Assembly: GCA_035411425.1 (NCBI GenBank)
Contig: DAONSX010000005.1
Coordinates: 1 to 64,000 of the forward strand
Reading direction: 5' to 3'
DNA length: 64,000 nucleotides
DNA from: TTA-H9 sp002071415
GTDB lineage: Bacteria > Bacteroidota > Bacteroidia > Bacteroidales > TTA-H9
A program made the translations under genes and the position numbers. Shown here one piece after another: positions 46,857 to 56,689 of the stretch. Under the pieces are notes generated by a model. The model ran no database searches and had not been told where the DNA came from. It was given only the letters and a program-made list of their open reading frames with translations. The stretch's first letter is position 1; each line of letters starts with the position of its first letter.

Positions 46857-48956
46857 TTATTGAATGACTACTTTCTTGTTATATATTCCTTTTTCTCCAG
46901 TGATTTTCAAAATATAAATGCCCTTAGCTAATTTATCGACCTGAATCTGTTCCTCATATTTTCCCGAAAAACTCTTTAAATCCTTCGAAAATACCACTGA
47001 TCCCGTGGCATTAAATAACTGAACATTTATATATTGCTGTTTTTCGACCACAAAGGATAGATGAAGTAACTCACTGGCTGGATTAGGCCAAACATGACAT
47101 TCGGCCAGAAGTCCTTGGGATTCTATTCCTATGTTCAAGGTTTCATAATGCAATTGCCATCCATCGGCATTGATACCACTATTGGTTTTCCAAATCATAT
47201 AGACTTGCCCACTGGGCGAAGTAACGGGTGCTGGTGGACTGGAAGCAGGATAACTCCCTGTGTAAGTTGCCAGCAATTGCTGTGTGGATAGGTCGTAAAT
47301 TTTCAACCAATCGTTTTCTGGTTCAGTATCGAAATAATCAAAATATACAGTTACAGAGGAAGCATAAGGAGGAACAATCTTAAATGTACAGCTTGTATTG
47401 TTATTGTAATAAAAGCGGCCACTTCCATCGTCGAAGGTAGTATCATATTGGGTGAAGATTTTCTGACCCGTGCAATACACAGGAAGATTAGCTTTAAAAT
47501 TCAGGAGCCATCCTTGAGAAGTAACAGATCCATCAGAAACGAAGTGAATCATCACTTTATTACGGCTCGAAGTAAATGCAGCAGGTAAGTTATTGCCTGT
47601 ATATTTTCCAATGAGAAGAGAATTTTCATCTTCTCCATCATAGATATATAGCGTATCGCCGGTTCCTAAATCGAAACGGTAGAATGATATGGTAATATTG
47701 GTTACGGAATCAAATTCTGTTTGCGGATTGAAAAGCCATTTAGCGTCAGTATTATTCAGATAATCTGCCACCGGGCCAGAACCATCTTCTATTGTCCCAA
47801 CCAGATCCTTGATTTCGGTGAATGCAGATGAATAGTAAGGATAACCGGTTCCAGGAAAGAAGTTACGCACCATAGTCTGCTGAGTAGAAAAACCACCGGC
47901 ATTCGCCAAAGTATAATATCCATCCATATAACCGTCCCAACCAAAATTGAAATGAAAATTACGGGGAGTTTGGTCATCATAGCCATCCACAACAAAAGCA
48001 TGGCCAGCATTTGAACCTGCCTCGAGACCAGAATAATATACTGGATAGCCATTATCCATCTGTTCTTTTACCATATTTTCCCATACCGACGAAGTATAGC
48101 CAATTCGCTGCAAATATTGAATCTGACTATTATAACGGAAGTAATTTATAGCAGCATCGGGGACATTGGCCGATTGCGCACCCGAACCTGTTGGGCTGTA
48201 ATCCATGTGCACCGATACTCCCGTATGGAAACCGATTAAAGCAATGGGTAAATTAAGAGCAACGGGCGAAGTATATACCATGCCATTCCAATTGTATTGT
48301 GTTTCTCCAAAATTGGCTGAGATATATCCATATTGTGGCATGTAATAGGTGTAGGAACCTTCTCCCTGCAAAGGCCATCTCCAGTAATACATAATCTGAC
48401 TCATGGAAGTGGCTACACAACCCACGTAAACGTGTCCACCCGGTCCAGCTGGATCGGCCGGACAATAATAATTATACGGATCATCTTGATTCCACTGACT
48501 GGGCAATAAAGGTCCAACCGCCTTGCCCCCTCTTTTCAAAGTCTGACCTGATAATAAATCTGTCCAAATTTGAGCAATCTCTTCAGTTGCTTCGATTGAC
48601 AAATCTTTCAGATATAAAATCTGATCTCTATAATCGGCCATCATCCCTCGAAACCCTTCCGGCTGGTTTTCTTCGCTGTAAAATCCTGACAGCGAATAGC
48701 CAATAACAGGATAAAATGCATCATCTGCCGAGATGATAACAAATCCGCCTTCACTGAAATTAAAAGCATACATCACATTCTGCCCCTTTGCCTTGATTTC
48801 GAAAGTCTCAGCAATGTTTCCCTTATACCCGGCCTGCATATGATATTGATTCTCTGCAGCTTGCTTTGCCTTATTCAACGGTACTTCTTTTGCTCTAACA
48901 GACCCGGCTGCTATCAATACTAATAAACTGAGTAAGTAAGTATGTAATCTTTTCAT
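46857..48956 (-). CDS. Secreted C10 (streptopain-type) cysteine protease with CUB domains and T9SS tail
   Basis: 699 residues. Order: signal peptide 1-22 (MKRLHTYLLSLLVLIAAGSV), Spi-type inhibitory propeptide to about 135 (GGFVIISADDAFYPVIGYS), C10 catalytic domain to about 360 with nucleophile C180 (YVGCVATSMSQIMYYWRWP) and H319 (NAGHAFVVDGYDD), then two CUB-like beta domains at about 390-610 (LYIYDGEDEN, and later DWLKIYDLS). The end is a T9SS type A sorting domain (CHVWPNPASELLHLSF ... GIYILKITGE). Related to interpain and prtT of Bacteroidales. It is exported across the outer membrane and probably surface-bound, feeding peptide uptake. Complete and apparently active. Confidence 0.93.
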   Translation of the reverse strand: MKRLHTYLLSLLVLIAAGSVRAKEVPLNKAKQAAENQYHMQAGYKGNIAETFEIKAKGQNVMYAFNFSEGGFVIISADDAFYPVIGYSLSGFYSEENQPEGFRGMMADYRDQILYLKDLSIEATEEIAQIWTDLLSGQTLKRGGKAVGPLLPSQWNQDDPYNYYCPADPAGPGGHVYVGCVATSMSQIMYYWRWPLQGEGSYTYYMPQYGYISANFGETQYNWNGMVYTSPVALNLPIALIGFHTGVSVHMDYSPTGSGAQSANVPDAAINYFRYNSQIQYLQRIGYTSSVWENMVKEQMDNGYPVYYSGLEAGSNAGHAFVVDGYDDQTPRNFHFNFGWDGYMDGYYTLANAGGFSTQQTMVRNFFPGTGYPYYSSAFTEIKDLVGTIEDGSGPVADYLNNTDAKWLFNPQTEFDSVTNITISFYRFDLGTGDTLYIYDGEDENSLLIGKYTGNNLPAAFTSSRNKVMIHFVSDGSVTSQGWLLNFKANLPVYCTGQKIFTQYDTTFDDGSGRFYYNNNTSCTFKIVPPYASSVTVYFDYFDTEPENDWLKIYDLSTQQLLATYTGSYPASSPPAPVTSPSGQVYMIWKTNSGINADGWQLHYETLNIGIESQGLLAECHVWPNPASELLHLSFVVEKQQYINVQLFNATGSVVFSKDLKSFSGKYEEQIQVDKLAKGIYILKITGEKGIYNKKVVIQ

Positions 48957-48995
48957 CCAATAAAAAAATTAAATTGTACAACAATAATAGGAGCA

Positions 48996-49003
48996 CAAAA
49001 ATA
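48996..49003 (-). promoter_or_regulatory. -7 box for the C10 protease
   Basis: The minus strand reads TATTTTTG (TAnnTTTG), 39 bases before the ATG at 48956. Confidence 0.55.
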
Positions 49004-49055
49004 AAACAAATTCACTTGTGGAGAAATTGGACATTAATTTACATGACATAAAATT

Positions 49056-49063
49056 TATATTTG
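49056..49063 (+). promoter_or_regulatory. -7 box for the pyridoxal kinase-like gene
   Basis: TATATTTG fits TAnnTTTG, 20 bases before ATG 49084. It lies inside the longer ORF form and so rules out its start at 49018. Confidence 0.6.
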
Positions 49064-49083
49064 TGGAAAAATTAACATCTATT

Positions 49084-49959
49084 ATGAACAGGCCTATTCA
49101 GCGAGTAGCGGCAATTCATGATCTTTCGGGATTCGGAAAGGCTTCCCTGACAGTAGTGATTCCCATTCTTTCTACCATGGGTATTCAGGTTTGCCCTTTG
49201 CCTACTGCCGTTTTATCCACACATACCCGATTTCAAGGATTTCATCTCATTGATTTGACACCCCATCTTCAAACGATTATCGATCACTGGAAAGAACTCC
49301 ATCTGCATTTTGATGCAATTTATAGCGGATTCCTCGGATCGCACCAGCAAATCAAAATCGTAAAAAATTTCATTGATGATTTCAATACAGATAAGACATT
49401 GGTGGTTATTGATCCCGTGATGGGAGACAATGGGCATTTATATCATTCAATACAGCCTGAGATGATCACTGGAATGAGAAGCCTCGTCTCGAAGGCTAAT
49501 GTTATTACACCTAATATTACCGAACTTTCTTTTTTGCTCGATAAAGATTACGACCCTGGGATAAGTGAAAACAAAGTGAAAGAATATATTCGGCGAATGA
49601 TGGATTTAGGTCCTGAAACGGTAATTGTTACCAGTGTACCTCAACCAGATTTGCCAAAAAGGACATCAGTTATTGCTTATAGTCGGCTGGATGGCAGATA
49701 TTGGAAAGTCAGTTGTGATTACCTTCCAGCCAGTTATCCAGGTACGGGCGATGCTTTTGCCAGTATCATCACTGGCTCGCTTCTTCAAGGGGATAGCCTT
49801 CCCATCGCTCTCGACCGAGCTGTTCAATTTTTGTCTTATGCAGTCAGAGCTACTTTTGGTTATCAATATAATTCGATTGAAGGACTGCTTCTTGAACGGG
49901 TTTTGCAAAATCTTCATGCTCCAGTGCAAATTAGCAGCTATGAACTCCTCGATGAATAG
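49084..49959 (+). CDS. Pyridoxal/pyridoxamine kinase-like ribokinase-family protein
   Basis: About 291 residues from ATG 49084 (MNRPIQRVAAIHDLSGFGKA). PfkB/ribokinase fold with the PdxY-like features VCPLPTAVLSTHTRFQGF, DPVMGDNGHLY, VITPNITELSFLL and the anion-hole loop PGTGDAFASIITG. It probably phosphorylates pyridoxal or pyridoxamine to give the PLP cofactor used, for example, by SerC in this window. A HMP-P kinase (ThiD) role is less likely because no thiamine genes are near. Divergent from the C10 protease. Confidence 0.85.
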   Translation: MNRPIQRVAAIHDLSGFGKASLTVVIPILSTMGIQVCPLPTAVLSTHTRFQGFHLIDLTPHLQTIIDHWKELHLHFDAIYSGFLGSHQQIKIVKNFIDDFNTDKTLVVIDPVMGDNGHLYHSIQPEMITGMRSLVSKANVITPNITELSFLLDKDYDPGISENKVKEYIRRMMDLGPETVIVTSVPQPDLPKRTSVIAYSRLDGRYWKVSCDYLPASYPGTGDAFASIITGSLLQGDSLPIALDRAVQFLSYAVRATFGYQYNSIEGLLLERVLQNLHAPVQISSYELLDE

Positions 49960-50042
49960 GGTTCATTGAATTAGAATACCATAGACAGGGTAATGGTTTG
50001 TATGATATAGGAATTCAATTTGCACAAATAAAGGTTTTGTCT

Positions 50043-51581
50043 TCATTTCCCCCAATTTTCGCGATCGAGGCTTCTGTAATGGATGGCCTCTGCTAGGTGT
50101 TCGGTTCTAATCTGTGGACTATCGTCGAGATCGGCTATGGTGCGTGATACCTTGAGGATACGATCATAGGCTCTTGCAGAAAGACCTAATTTTTCCATGG
50201 CAGTGCGAAGTATAGTTTGACCTTCGGGTGGAATCGTACAAAAAGTCTTGATCATTTTAGAAGTCATTTGTGCATTGCAGTGGATATTCGGATAATTCTT
50301 GAATCTTTCTTCTTGAATTTTTCTGGCGCCGACTACACGTTTTCTAATGACCGCACTTTTTTCTCCTTCGCGCTGTCCTGCAAGCTCTCTAAAAGGTACT
50401 GGAGTTACTTCTACGTGGATGTCGATTCTATCTAACAAAGGTCCCGAAATTCTATTCAAGTATTTCTGTACTTGTCCCGGCGCGCAGGTGCAGGGAATGT
50501 CAGGATGGTTATAATATCCACATGGACAGGGATTCATGGCTGCTACCAGCATAAAACTCGCAGGATATTCTACCGAATGTTTAGCTCTTGAGATGGTAAC
50601 TACACGGTCTTCCATGGGCTGACGCATCACTTCGAGGACGCTACGCTTGAATTCGGGAAGTTCATCTAAGAACAAGACTCCATTTTGCGCCAGAGAAATT
50701 TCTCCAGGTTGTGGGAAAGTCCCCCCACCCACCAGTCCTGCATCTGAAATGGTATGATGTGGAGCCCTGAAAGGCCTTAGCGAAATAAGAGAGGCATTAC
50801 ATCCTAAACGTCCGGCGACGGAATGGATTTTAGTGGTTTCGAGCGCTTCCTGCAGGTTCAGGGGTGGCAAAATGGAAGGCAATCGGCGAGCTAACATGGT
50901 CTTACCCGAGCCCGGAGGACCAATTAAAATCACATTATGACTTCCGGCCGCTGCTATCTCTAAGGCTCTCTTTATATTTTCCTGACCTTTTACGTCAGCA
51001 AAATCGTATTCATATTCATTCAAGCGCTGATAGAACTCTTCCCGCGTATTCACAACCGTGGGCTCGATCTTTATCTTTCCATTCAAAAAATCAACTACCT
51101 GTCGGAGGTTTTCGGCACCAATGATTTCAAGATCGCTTACCGTGGCTGCCTCACGGGCATTGGCCGACGGAAGGATAAAACCCTTGTACCCCTGTTTTCG
51201 GGCTTCTATGGCTATTACCAGCGCCCCTTTTATTGGCTTTAACTCACCATCTAACGATAGCTCCCCCATGATGATGTACTGGTCGAGTAGATTCGCATTT
51301 ACCTGTTCACTGGCTGCAAGTATGCCTATGGCCAGAGTCAAATCATAAGCCGATCCTTCCTTTCGAATATCGGCTGGCGCCATATTGATTACAATTTTCT
51401 TACCCGGGTATTTCAATTCATTATTATATAAGGCCGCTTCTATTCTTTGCTGGCTTTCCTTTACCGCATTGTCGGGTAAACCTACCAGAAAAAAATTCAC
51501 CCCCGCTTCGATATCTACCTCAACAGTTATCGTCAGCGCATTTACCCCAATTACTGCACTCCCATAAGTCTTTACAAGCAT
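50043..51581 (-). CDS. comM: YifB/ComM-family Mg-chelatase-like AAA+ ATPase
   Basis: 512 residues. An N-terminal Lon-like S5 fold (FFLVGLPDNAVKESQQRI) is followed by the AAA+ core with Walker A GPPGSGKT at 221-228, Walker B LFLDELPEF, and an insert CPCGYYNHPDIPCTC that probably binds zinc. The C-terminal domain ends LAEAIHYRSLDRENW. ComM is a hexameric branch-migration helicase that helps integrate DNA during natural transformation; in non-competent bacteria its role is uncertain. No competence genes are adjacent. Confidence 0.93.
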   Translation of the reverse strand: MLVKTYGSAVIGVNALTITVEVDIEAGVNFFLVGLPDNAVKESQQRIEAALYNNELKYPGKKIVINMAPADIRKEGSAYDLTLAIGILAASEQVNANLLDQYIIMGELSLDGELKPIKGALVIAIEARKQGYKGFILPSANAREAATVSDLEIIGAENLRQVVDFLNGKIKIEPTVVNTREEFYQRLNEYEYDFADVKGQENIKRALEIAAAGSHNVILIGPPGSGKTMLARRLPSILPPLNLQEALETTKIHSVAGRLGCNASLISLRPFRAPHHTISDAGLVGGGTFPQPGEISLAQNGVLFLDELPEFKRSVLEVMRQPMEDRVVTISRAKHSVEYPASFMLVAAMNPCPCGYYNHPDIPCTCAPGQVQKYLNRISGPLLDRIDIHVEVTPVPFRELAGQREGEKSAVIRKRVVGARKIQEERFKNYPNIHCNAQMTSKMIKTFCTIPPEGQTILRTAMEKLGLSARAYDRILKVSRTIADLDDSPQIRTEHLAEAIHYRSLDRENWGK

Positions 51582-52474
51582 AAACTCTCAGGCTGGTTTT
51601 TAAAATTAATGATTTGGTAAAGATAGTAAAATGTTTTTGCTATTAATCTTATCGACGAATTTCAAACTTGATCCTCTTTATAGTTCGGCTTAGACTATCG
51701 CCTGAATCGATGTATTTTAGCAGCTGACACCTCAGAAATGGATAATATCGACAAGGCCTTGCATGTTCACAAGAAAGTGTGAATTCGTTCGTATATATCG
51801 GCAAAGCTATAAAATAACAGAGAAAACGGATTACATTCTGACGTTTTGAAGGTTTGGCTGAATGGATCATCTTTTTACGCAGGGTATACCCTGATATAGA
51901 TTTTGAAAACCTAATGTATTATGAAGCGAATAAGGGTTTATATCTTGCCTGGTTTGTGTAATCATGCTGTACCACATACATTTACTAATACTGATATCAA
52001 GCAGGAGAGGAAATTTAGATCGAGCTGTTCTTGATTTCGAAAATCATGCCAGTAAGCATTTTTTATAGATTTCAGATAAAGGCTTGTAAATTCCTACGAT
52101 GTGGACGGAGCTGGTTTTCGAGTAGCATGGGAATCAATATGTTTTAAGTATCTAAAATAGATTTGAACTGGAGAATAGTAGAGTGATATTTGTTCGATAT
52201 ACAAAGCCTGTAAATATAGTTAAGGCTGATGCACAGGGCTAGAGCCGAACGAAATTTTCATGATGAATTCAGCGATTTCTTGTTTTATCGTTGAGGCTTT
52301 ATCATTTTAAACCTGGGTTGTTTTATCTTTGTGTGAATTTTTATAATTTGGCCAAACTTTTTTCGAGTTGTTTGTTCATATTTATAGCTCTTTTTTCGAA
52401 GTCTCTTTTCGTAATTGGATTTGAAGAGGGAGAAAGTCAAGTTTTGTTTCAGATATCGACATTCTTAATTTACA
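51582..52474. other. Long non-coding region upstream of sucD
   Basis: 893 AT-rich bases. Open stretches of 60-73 codons (such as 51649-51870 minus and 52291-52491 plus) show no family features or sensible starts. The one supported element is a -7 box at 52324-52331. A short palindrome GGGTATACCC sits near 51875-51890. Nothing else is recognised. Confidence 0.4.
52324..52331 (+). promoter_or_regulatory. -7 box upstream of sucD
   Basis: TATCTTTG fits TAnnTTTG, 143 bases before the ATG at 52475, implying a long untranslated leader if used. Confidence 0.45.
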
Positions 52475-53344
52475 ATGAGTGTATTAGTTGACAAGAATTC
52501 AAGGGTTATTGTACAAGGATTTACGGGCAATGAAGCCACTTTTCATGCTTTGCAGATGATAGCATATGGGACGAATATCGTAGGGGGAGTAACTCCGGGC
52601 AAAGGAGGGACTTATCATTTGAATCGTCCTGTTTTCGATACCGTGAAGGAAGCTGTGAATGGCACATCGGCGAATGTTTCTATAATTTTTGTTCCACCAG
52701 CTTTTGCCACCGATGCCACCATGGAGGCTGCTGAAGGTGGAATAAACCTGATTGTATGTATTACTGAAGGAATTCCTGTACAAGACATGATCAAGGTTAA
52801 AGAATATATCAAGGCTTTTGGTTGCAGGCTCATTGGGCCGAATTGTCCAGGAGTCATCACTGTGGGTGAAGCCAAAGTAGGAATCATGCCAGGTTTTATC
52901 CACAAAAGAGGTGTGGTAGGCGTTGTTTCCCGTAGTGGTACTTTGGCTTACGAAGCAGTGAATCAATTAACCAAAGTGGGATTAGGGCAGACGACGGGTA
53001 TTGGCATAGGCGGCGATCCTATTCCAGGAACGACCATTGTAGAAGCCGTTCAATTGCTCATGGATGATCCCGAGACGAAAGGAATTGTAGTGATAGGAGA
53101 AATTGGGGGAACCATGGAGGCCGAAGCTGCTTACTGGATAAAAGATCATGGTACCAAGCCTGTAGTGGCCTTCATTGCCGGTTCCACCGCACCCAAAGGC
53201 CGAACCATGGGCCATGCTGGCGCAATCATCGGAGGAAAAGACGATACGGCCAGTGCAAAAAAAACAATCCTCCGCCAGTGTGGTATTTTTGTGGTCGATT
53301 CCCCCGCAGAGATAGGAAGCAGAATGTTGGAGATTTTAGTTTAA
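52475..53344 (+). CDS. sucD: Succinyl-CoA synthetase (ADP/GDP-forming) alpha subunit
   Basis: 289 residues. CoA-binding Rossmann domain (VQGFTGNEATFHALQMIAYG) and ligase domain with the phosphorylated H247 in GHAGAIIGG. SRSGTLAYEAVNQL and GIGGDPIPGT are typical. It forms succinyl-CoA or ATP with the beta subunit SucC. Unlike in most genomes, sucC is not adjacent. In this setting it could supply substrate-level ATP. Confidence 0.95.
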   Translation: MSVLVDKNSRVIVQGFTGNEATFHALQMIAYGTNIVGGVTPGKGGTYHLNRPVFDTVKEAVNGTSANVSIIFVPPAFATDATMEAAEGGINLIVCITEGIPVQDMIKVKEYIKAFGCRLIGPNCPGVITVGEAKVGIMPGFIHKRGVVGVVSRSGTLAYEAVNQLTKVGLGQTTGIGIGGDPIPGTTIVEAVQLLMDDPETKGIVVIGEIGGTMEAEAAYWIKDHGTKPVVAFIAGSTAPKGRTMGHAGAIIGGKDDTASAKKTILRQCGIFVVDSPAEIGSRMLEILV

Positions 53345-53491
53345 GAAATTTGGAATCAAAAATCGAAATGTAACAGGTTCTTTCGCATTCCTACTCATTT
53401 ATCAGGAAATAATGCCTTGGGTACATTCCAATCCTGCTCACGAAGAAAAATCGAGAGGGAAGCGTTTTGACCAATTTGTTTTAAAGGTTGT

Positions 53492-54409
53492 TTATTCGGG
53501 AATAATTAAGGCTCCAATCAAATCTTTTATACTCGATAAATTGTTTTGTTCGCAGTAATCATTTATCCCTTCAATAATCTTCAGTGTTACGGCAGGATCG
53601 ATAAAATTGGCTGTTCCAACTTGAACGGCAACGGCTCCTGCAAGAAGAAATTCTATGGCATCCATGGCATTCATAATGCCCCCAATACCAATGACAGGAA
53701 TTTTTACAGTATGATAAACTTGCCATACCATTCGCAGAGCAATGGGTTTAATCGCAGGTCCGCTCAATCCACCGGTTATCGTCGAAAGAATGGGTTTGCG
53801 GCTTTGTGCATCTATGGCCATTCCGAGCAAAGTGTTGATGAGTGAAACCGCATCTGCACCTTCACCTTCAACCGCCTTTGCAATTTCGGTGATATCGGTT
53901 ACGTTGGGAGACAATTTTACGATAAGAGTCTTGTGAAAAACTTTCCTTACGGCTTTGGTTACAGACGCAGCGGCCAGGCACGAAGTTCCAAAGGTCATGC
54001 CTCCTTCTTTGACATTGGGGCAGGAGATATTGAGCTCGATGGCCGGCATTCCTTCGAGAGAATCCAGTTTTTCGGCTGTTTCGATGTATTCTTCTATGGT
54101 GCTCCCCGAAACATTTACGATGAAAGGCGTTTTAAACTGTTTCAAGCGAGGCCATATTTCATGGATGAAATGATCGATACCCTTATTTTGCAAACCTACT
54201 GCATTGAGCATTCCCGAGGCTGTTTCGGCCATCCTTGGATAAGGATTTCCTTCACGCGATGTTGCCGTGGTACCTTTCACGATGATCGCTCCCAAATGAT
54301 TCAAATCGATGAAATCGGTAAATTCCTCTCCATAGCCAAAAGTGCCTGAAGCAGTCATTACGGGATTTCGAAGCGAAAGACGGTGGAGTTGTGTAGTTAA
54401 ATCTGCCAT
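53492..54409 (-). CDS. pyrD: Dihydroorotate dehydrogenase, NAD-type catalytic subunit (PyrDB)
   Basis: 305 residues, class 1B. FMN barrel with LRNPVMTASGTFGYGEEF, the catalytic cysteine in ELNISCPNVKEGG, KLSPNVTDI and GIGGIMNAMDAIEFLLAGA. Oxidises dihydroorotate to orotate in pyrimidine synthesis, passing electrons through PyrK to NAD. The adjacent pyrK gene 15 bases upstream confirms the 1B type, common in anaerobes and Gram-positives. Confidence 0.96.
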   Translation of the reverse strand: MADLTTQLHRLSLRNPVMTASGTFGYGEEFTDFIDLNHLGAIIVKGTTATSREGNPYPRMAETASGMLNAVGLQNKGIDHFIHEIWPRLKQFKTPFIVNVSGSTIEEYIETAEKLDSLEGMPAIELNISCPNVKEGGMTFGTSCLAAASVTKAVRKVFHKTLIVKLSPNVTDITEIAKAVEGEGADAVSLINTLLGMAIDAQSRKPILSTITGGLSGPAIKPIALRMVWQVYHTVKIPVIGIGGIMNAMDAIEFLLAGAVAVQVGTANFIDPAVTLKIIEGINDYCEQNNLSSIKDLIGALIIPE

Positions 54410-54424
54410 GGCTTCTTGAATGTA

Positions 54425-55207
54425 TTAGTTAACCCAGCCCGAAAGTTCTTTGGAATCGAAAACAGGCCCCTGAGTGCAAGTACATGTGTGACCATCCTTT
54501 GTTTTTACGACACAGCAAAGACACGCACCAAGCCCGCATGCCATAGTTTGTTCGAGCGAAACCTCGCAGTTTATCCCATGAATTAGCGCAAGCCTGGCCA
54601 CTTCCTTCATCATGGGCTCAGGACCGCAGGTATATATTTTGTCTGCCATAAACGGCGTTTGCCTCCAAAGGCCGTGATGAATCACAAGACCAAGCCTTCC
54701 TTCACTCCCATCTTCGGTGGTGATGAAAACCTTACCAAACTTTTCGAATTTTTTCTTTTCAAGGATATCCTCTTTCGTTTTAGCCCCAATTAAAATGTAG
54801 AGCTCGTTTTCGTTTTCCTTTAAAATCCTTGCAAGAAACAACAAGGGAGCTACACCGCATCCTCCTCCAACCAATAGCACTTTTTCATGTTTTACCATGT
54901 GAAAAGAATTTCCTAATGGATAAATCATATTCAAACTTTCGCCTGGCTCGAGTAAGGAAAGTTGACGAGTTCCATCACCTTTAATTTGTATGAGAAGTTG
55001 AAGGTAGTTTTCTTGCCTATCGACTTCATGAATGCTAAATGGACGCCTTAGAAATGTAGCCGGTGAATGTTCCACTTTTACTTCTACGAACTGCCCTGGA
55101 AAAATTTCAGGTAGTTGTATAGGACAAAGCAATTCAAGGATGAAGTGCGATGCATTCAGGCTTATATTCCTTAGAACGATAAAATCATGGATGAATTTGC
55201 CTGGCAT
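54425..55207 (-). CDS. pyrK: Dihydroorotate dehydrogenase electron-transfer subunit
   Basis: 260 residues of the ferredoxin-NADP reductase fold. FAD domain (GQFVEVKV, TFLRRPFSIHEVD), NAD domain (LLVGGGCGVAPLLFLA, TCGPEPMMKEVA) and a C-terminal 2Fe-2S site with C224, C229, C232 and C244. It links PyrD to NAD. First gene of pyrK-pyrD, whose order and 15-base gap indicate one transcript. Confidence 0.94.
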   Translation of the reverse strand: MPGKFIHDFIVLRNISLNASHFILELLCPIQLPEIFPGQFVEVKVEHSPATFLRRPFSIHEVDRQENYLQLLIQIKGDGTRQLSLLEPGESLNMIYPLGNSFHMVKHEKVLLVGGGCGVAPLLFLARILKENENELYILIGAKTKEDILEKKKFEKFGKVFITTEDGSEGRLGLVIHHGLWRQTPFMADKIYTCGPEPMMKEVARLALIHGINCEVSLEQTMACGLGACLCCVVKTKDGHTCTCTQGPVFDSKELSGWVN

Positions 55208-55250
55208 AATAAATTTTCATGAACGGAACTTCGATTACAAAATAACATAA

Positions 55251-55283
55251 AAAAATCCGTCTTTTTTGTATCGACGGATTTTT
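55251..55283 (-). terminator. Terminator after the DUF5606 gene
   Basis: AAAAATCCGTC (55251-55261) and GACGGATTTTT (55273-55283) form an 11-base stem 7 bases after the stop at 55290; on the minus strand the hairpin is followed by a T tract. Confidence 0.8.
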
Positions 55284-55289
55284 GGAAGA

Positions 55290-55739
55290 TTATTGTTCTG
55301 GATTTTCAACTGGTGTTGAGTTTTCTTCAGAAATATCTTTTTCTTCGGGTTCATTTAATAAATCGAGTAATCCTTTTTCGTGAAGAAGGTTGTACCATGA
55401 GATGATTTTTTTTATCGCCGAAAAATAGACTCGTTCGTTGTCGTAATCAGGTACTACGGTTGCGAAATAATTTTTTAGGGTGGTTTCATCTGATTTATGG
55501 CTTGGGGCTGGCCCTCCATTTTCCCTTTCCCTGATGGCCTGTAGGATTTTTCTCAAAGGACGGTCTTCTTCGGTGGTAAAAACAGTAATATCAGCGAGAC
55601 TGCTCAAACGGTCGTGAATAAATACGGGTTGTCTTTTACCGTCGATCAAGGATTCTACAATGGCACCCGTTTTAGTTTGGCCTACTACTTTAAAAAGACC
55701 CGTTTTTCCTGAAATTGCTACAATATCTTTTAATTCCAT
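55290..55739 (-). CDS. DUF5606-family protein
   Basis: 149 residues, cytoplasmic. The opening MELKDIVAISGKTGLFKVV and the segment SSLADITVFTTEEDRPLRKI match the Bacteroidota-specific DUF5606 family, whose function is unknown. The N-terminal half looks like a small beta barrel; the rest is helical, ending in an acidic Glu/Pro-rich tail. Closed by its own terminator and preceded by a -7 box at 55765-55772, so it is transcribed separately from pyrK-pyrD. Confidence 0.88.
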   Translation of the reverse strand: MELKDIVAISGKTGLFKVVGQTKTGAIVESLIDGKRQPVFIHDRLSSLADITVFTTEEDRPLRKILQAIRERENGGPAPSHKSDETTLKNYFATVVPDYDNERVYFSAIKKIISWYNLLHEKGLLDLLNEPEEKDISEENSTPVENPEQ

Positions 55740-55764
55740 TTGCCAAAATTTAAGATTCCGCTTG

Positions 55765-55772
55765 CAAAATTA
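55765..55772 (-). promoter_or_regulatory. -7 box for the DUF5606 gene
   Basis: The minus strand reads TAATTTTG (TAnnTTTG), 25 bases before the ATG at 55739. Confidence 0.55.
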
Positions 55773-55923
55773 CATGAAATTTCGCTGAATTCCTTGCGCT
55801 GAAATAAGAATCAAGACCGTGCAAATTCCAACGGCTTGTCGTACATGCTCGAAGCACAATTGTTACCGGTGTTTTAATTAACGGGCTTCACGGCCCTGTT
55901 ATTAATTTAAATCTGACAAATTT

Positions 55924-56551
55924 ATGGAAAAGCATGCGGCCTTGACATCCCCAAAGATAGTGCATTTGAATGTGTTTTGTACGAAAAAAGCAAAAAAAAT
56001 TTCAACAATTTTTCGAGGCATCAACTACCGATTTGATGTCCCTTCGCGATAAGCTTATGGAAAGTGGATGCGGGTGAGTAGCAATAGAAAGCACGAGGAT
56101 CTATTGGATGTTAGTATGGCACGTAATGAAATTTGATTTTGAGTTAAAGTGGGCTAAGCCATACTTCATCAATCAATTGCCAAGTCGTAAATCGGATACC
56201 AAAGAGGCAGAGTGGATAGGCGAATGTCTATAAAAGAACCAAATAAGGGACAGTTTTGTGGCTGGTGATTTATTGCATCCGATGTGGCAATACACACGCC
56301 GATGCCGGCGGCTGAACAAAGGCCGGGCACATCTGGTCCGGCAGATGGACAATCAATTGCAACGCTGCAACATTCGTTTCAGTAATTATGTTTTCAATCA
56401 GGAGAACAACGTCTCGCTGCGTAAGTTTATCATGGCCATCATAGGTGGCGAACGGGATCCGGACAAACTTTGTTCACTTGTTCACGGTTGCACTTTGAAC
56501 AAATATGGGCGCGATGTCATTCAAGCCTCATTGGACGGCGTAATACAATAA
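55924..56551 (+). mobile_element. IS110-family transposase remnant
   Basis: Translating across frameshifts gives an IS110-like order: GLDIPKDSAFECVLYEKSKK (RuvC-like first acid region) near 55942, then FELKWAKPYFINQLPSRKSD followed by TKEAEWIGECL near 56137-56232, then QYTRRCRRLNKGRAHLVRQM and ISGERDP-like IIGGERDPDKLCSLVHG up to 56551. The second, C-terminal transposase_20 domain is missing or unrecognisable, and stops plus frame changes break the gene. No bounding inverted repeats are expected for this family. Inactive. Confidence 0.75.
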
Positions 56552-56689
56552 GTTGACGTTGAAATGTTTCGACAGTGTAATGAATAAATATCTTTATTGG
56601 ATAGTCAGCAGGCTACTTGCCTTAACTATTTAGAAGAAAGGGCAAATGCATATTTTGCCGAGGCAATCCCTTTGCTGTGTAGCATTTTT

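Noticed and set aside
51649..51870. 73-codon minus-strand ORF in the sucD leader
   Set aside because: No family features and no promoter; it looks like chance open reading in AT-rich DNA.
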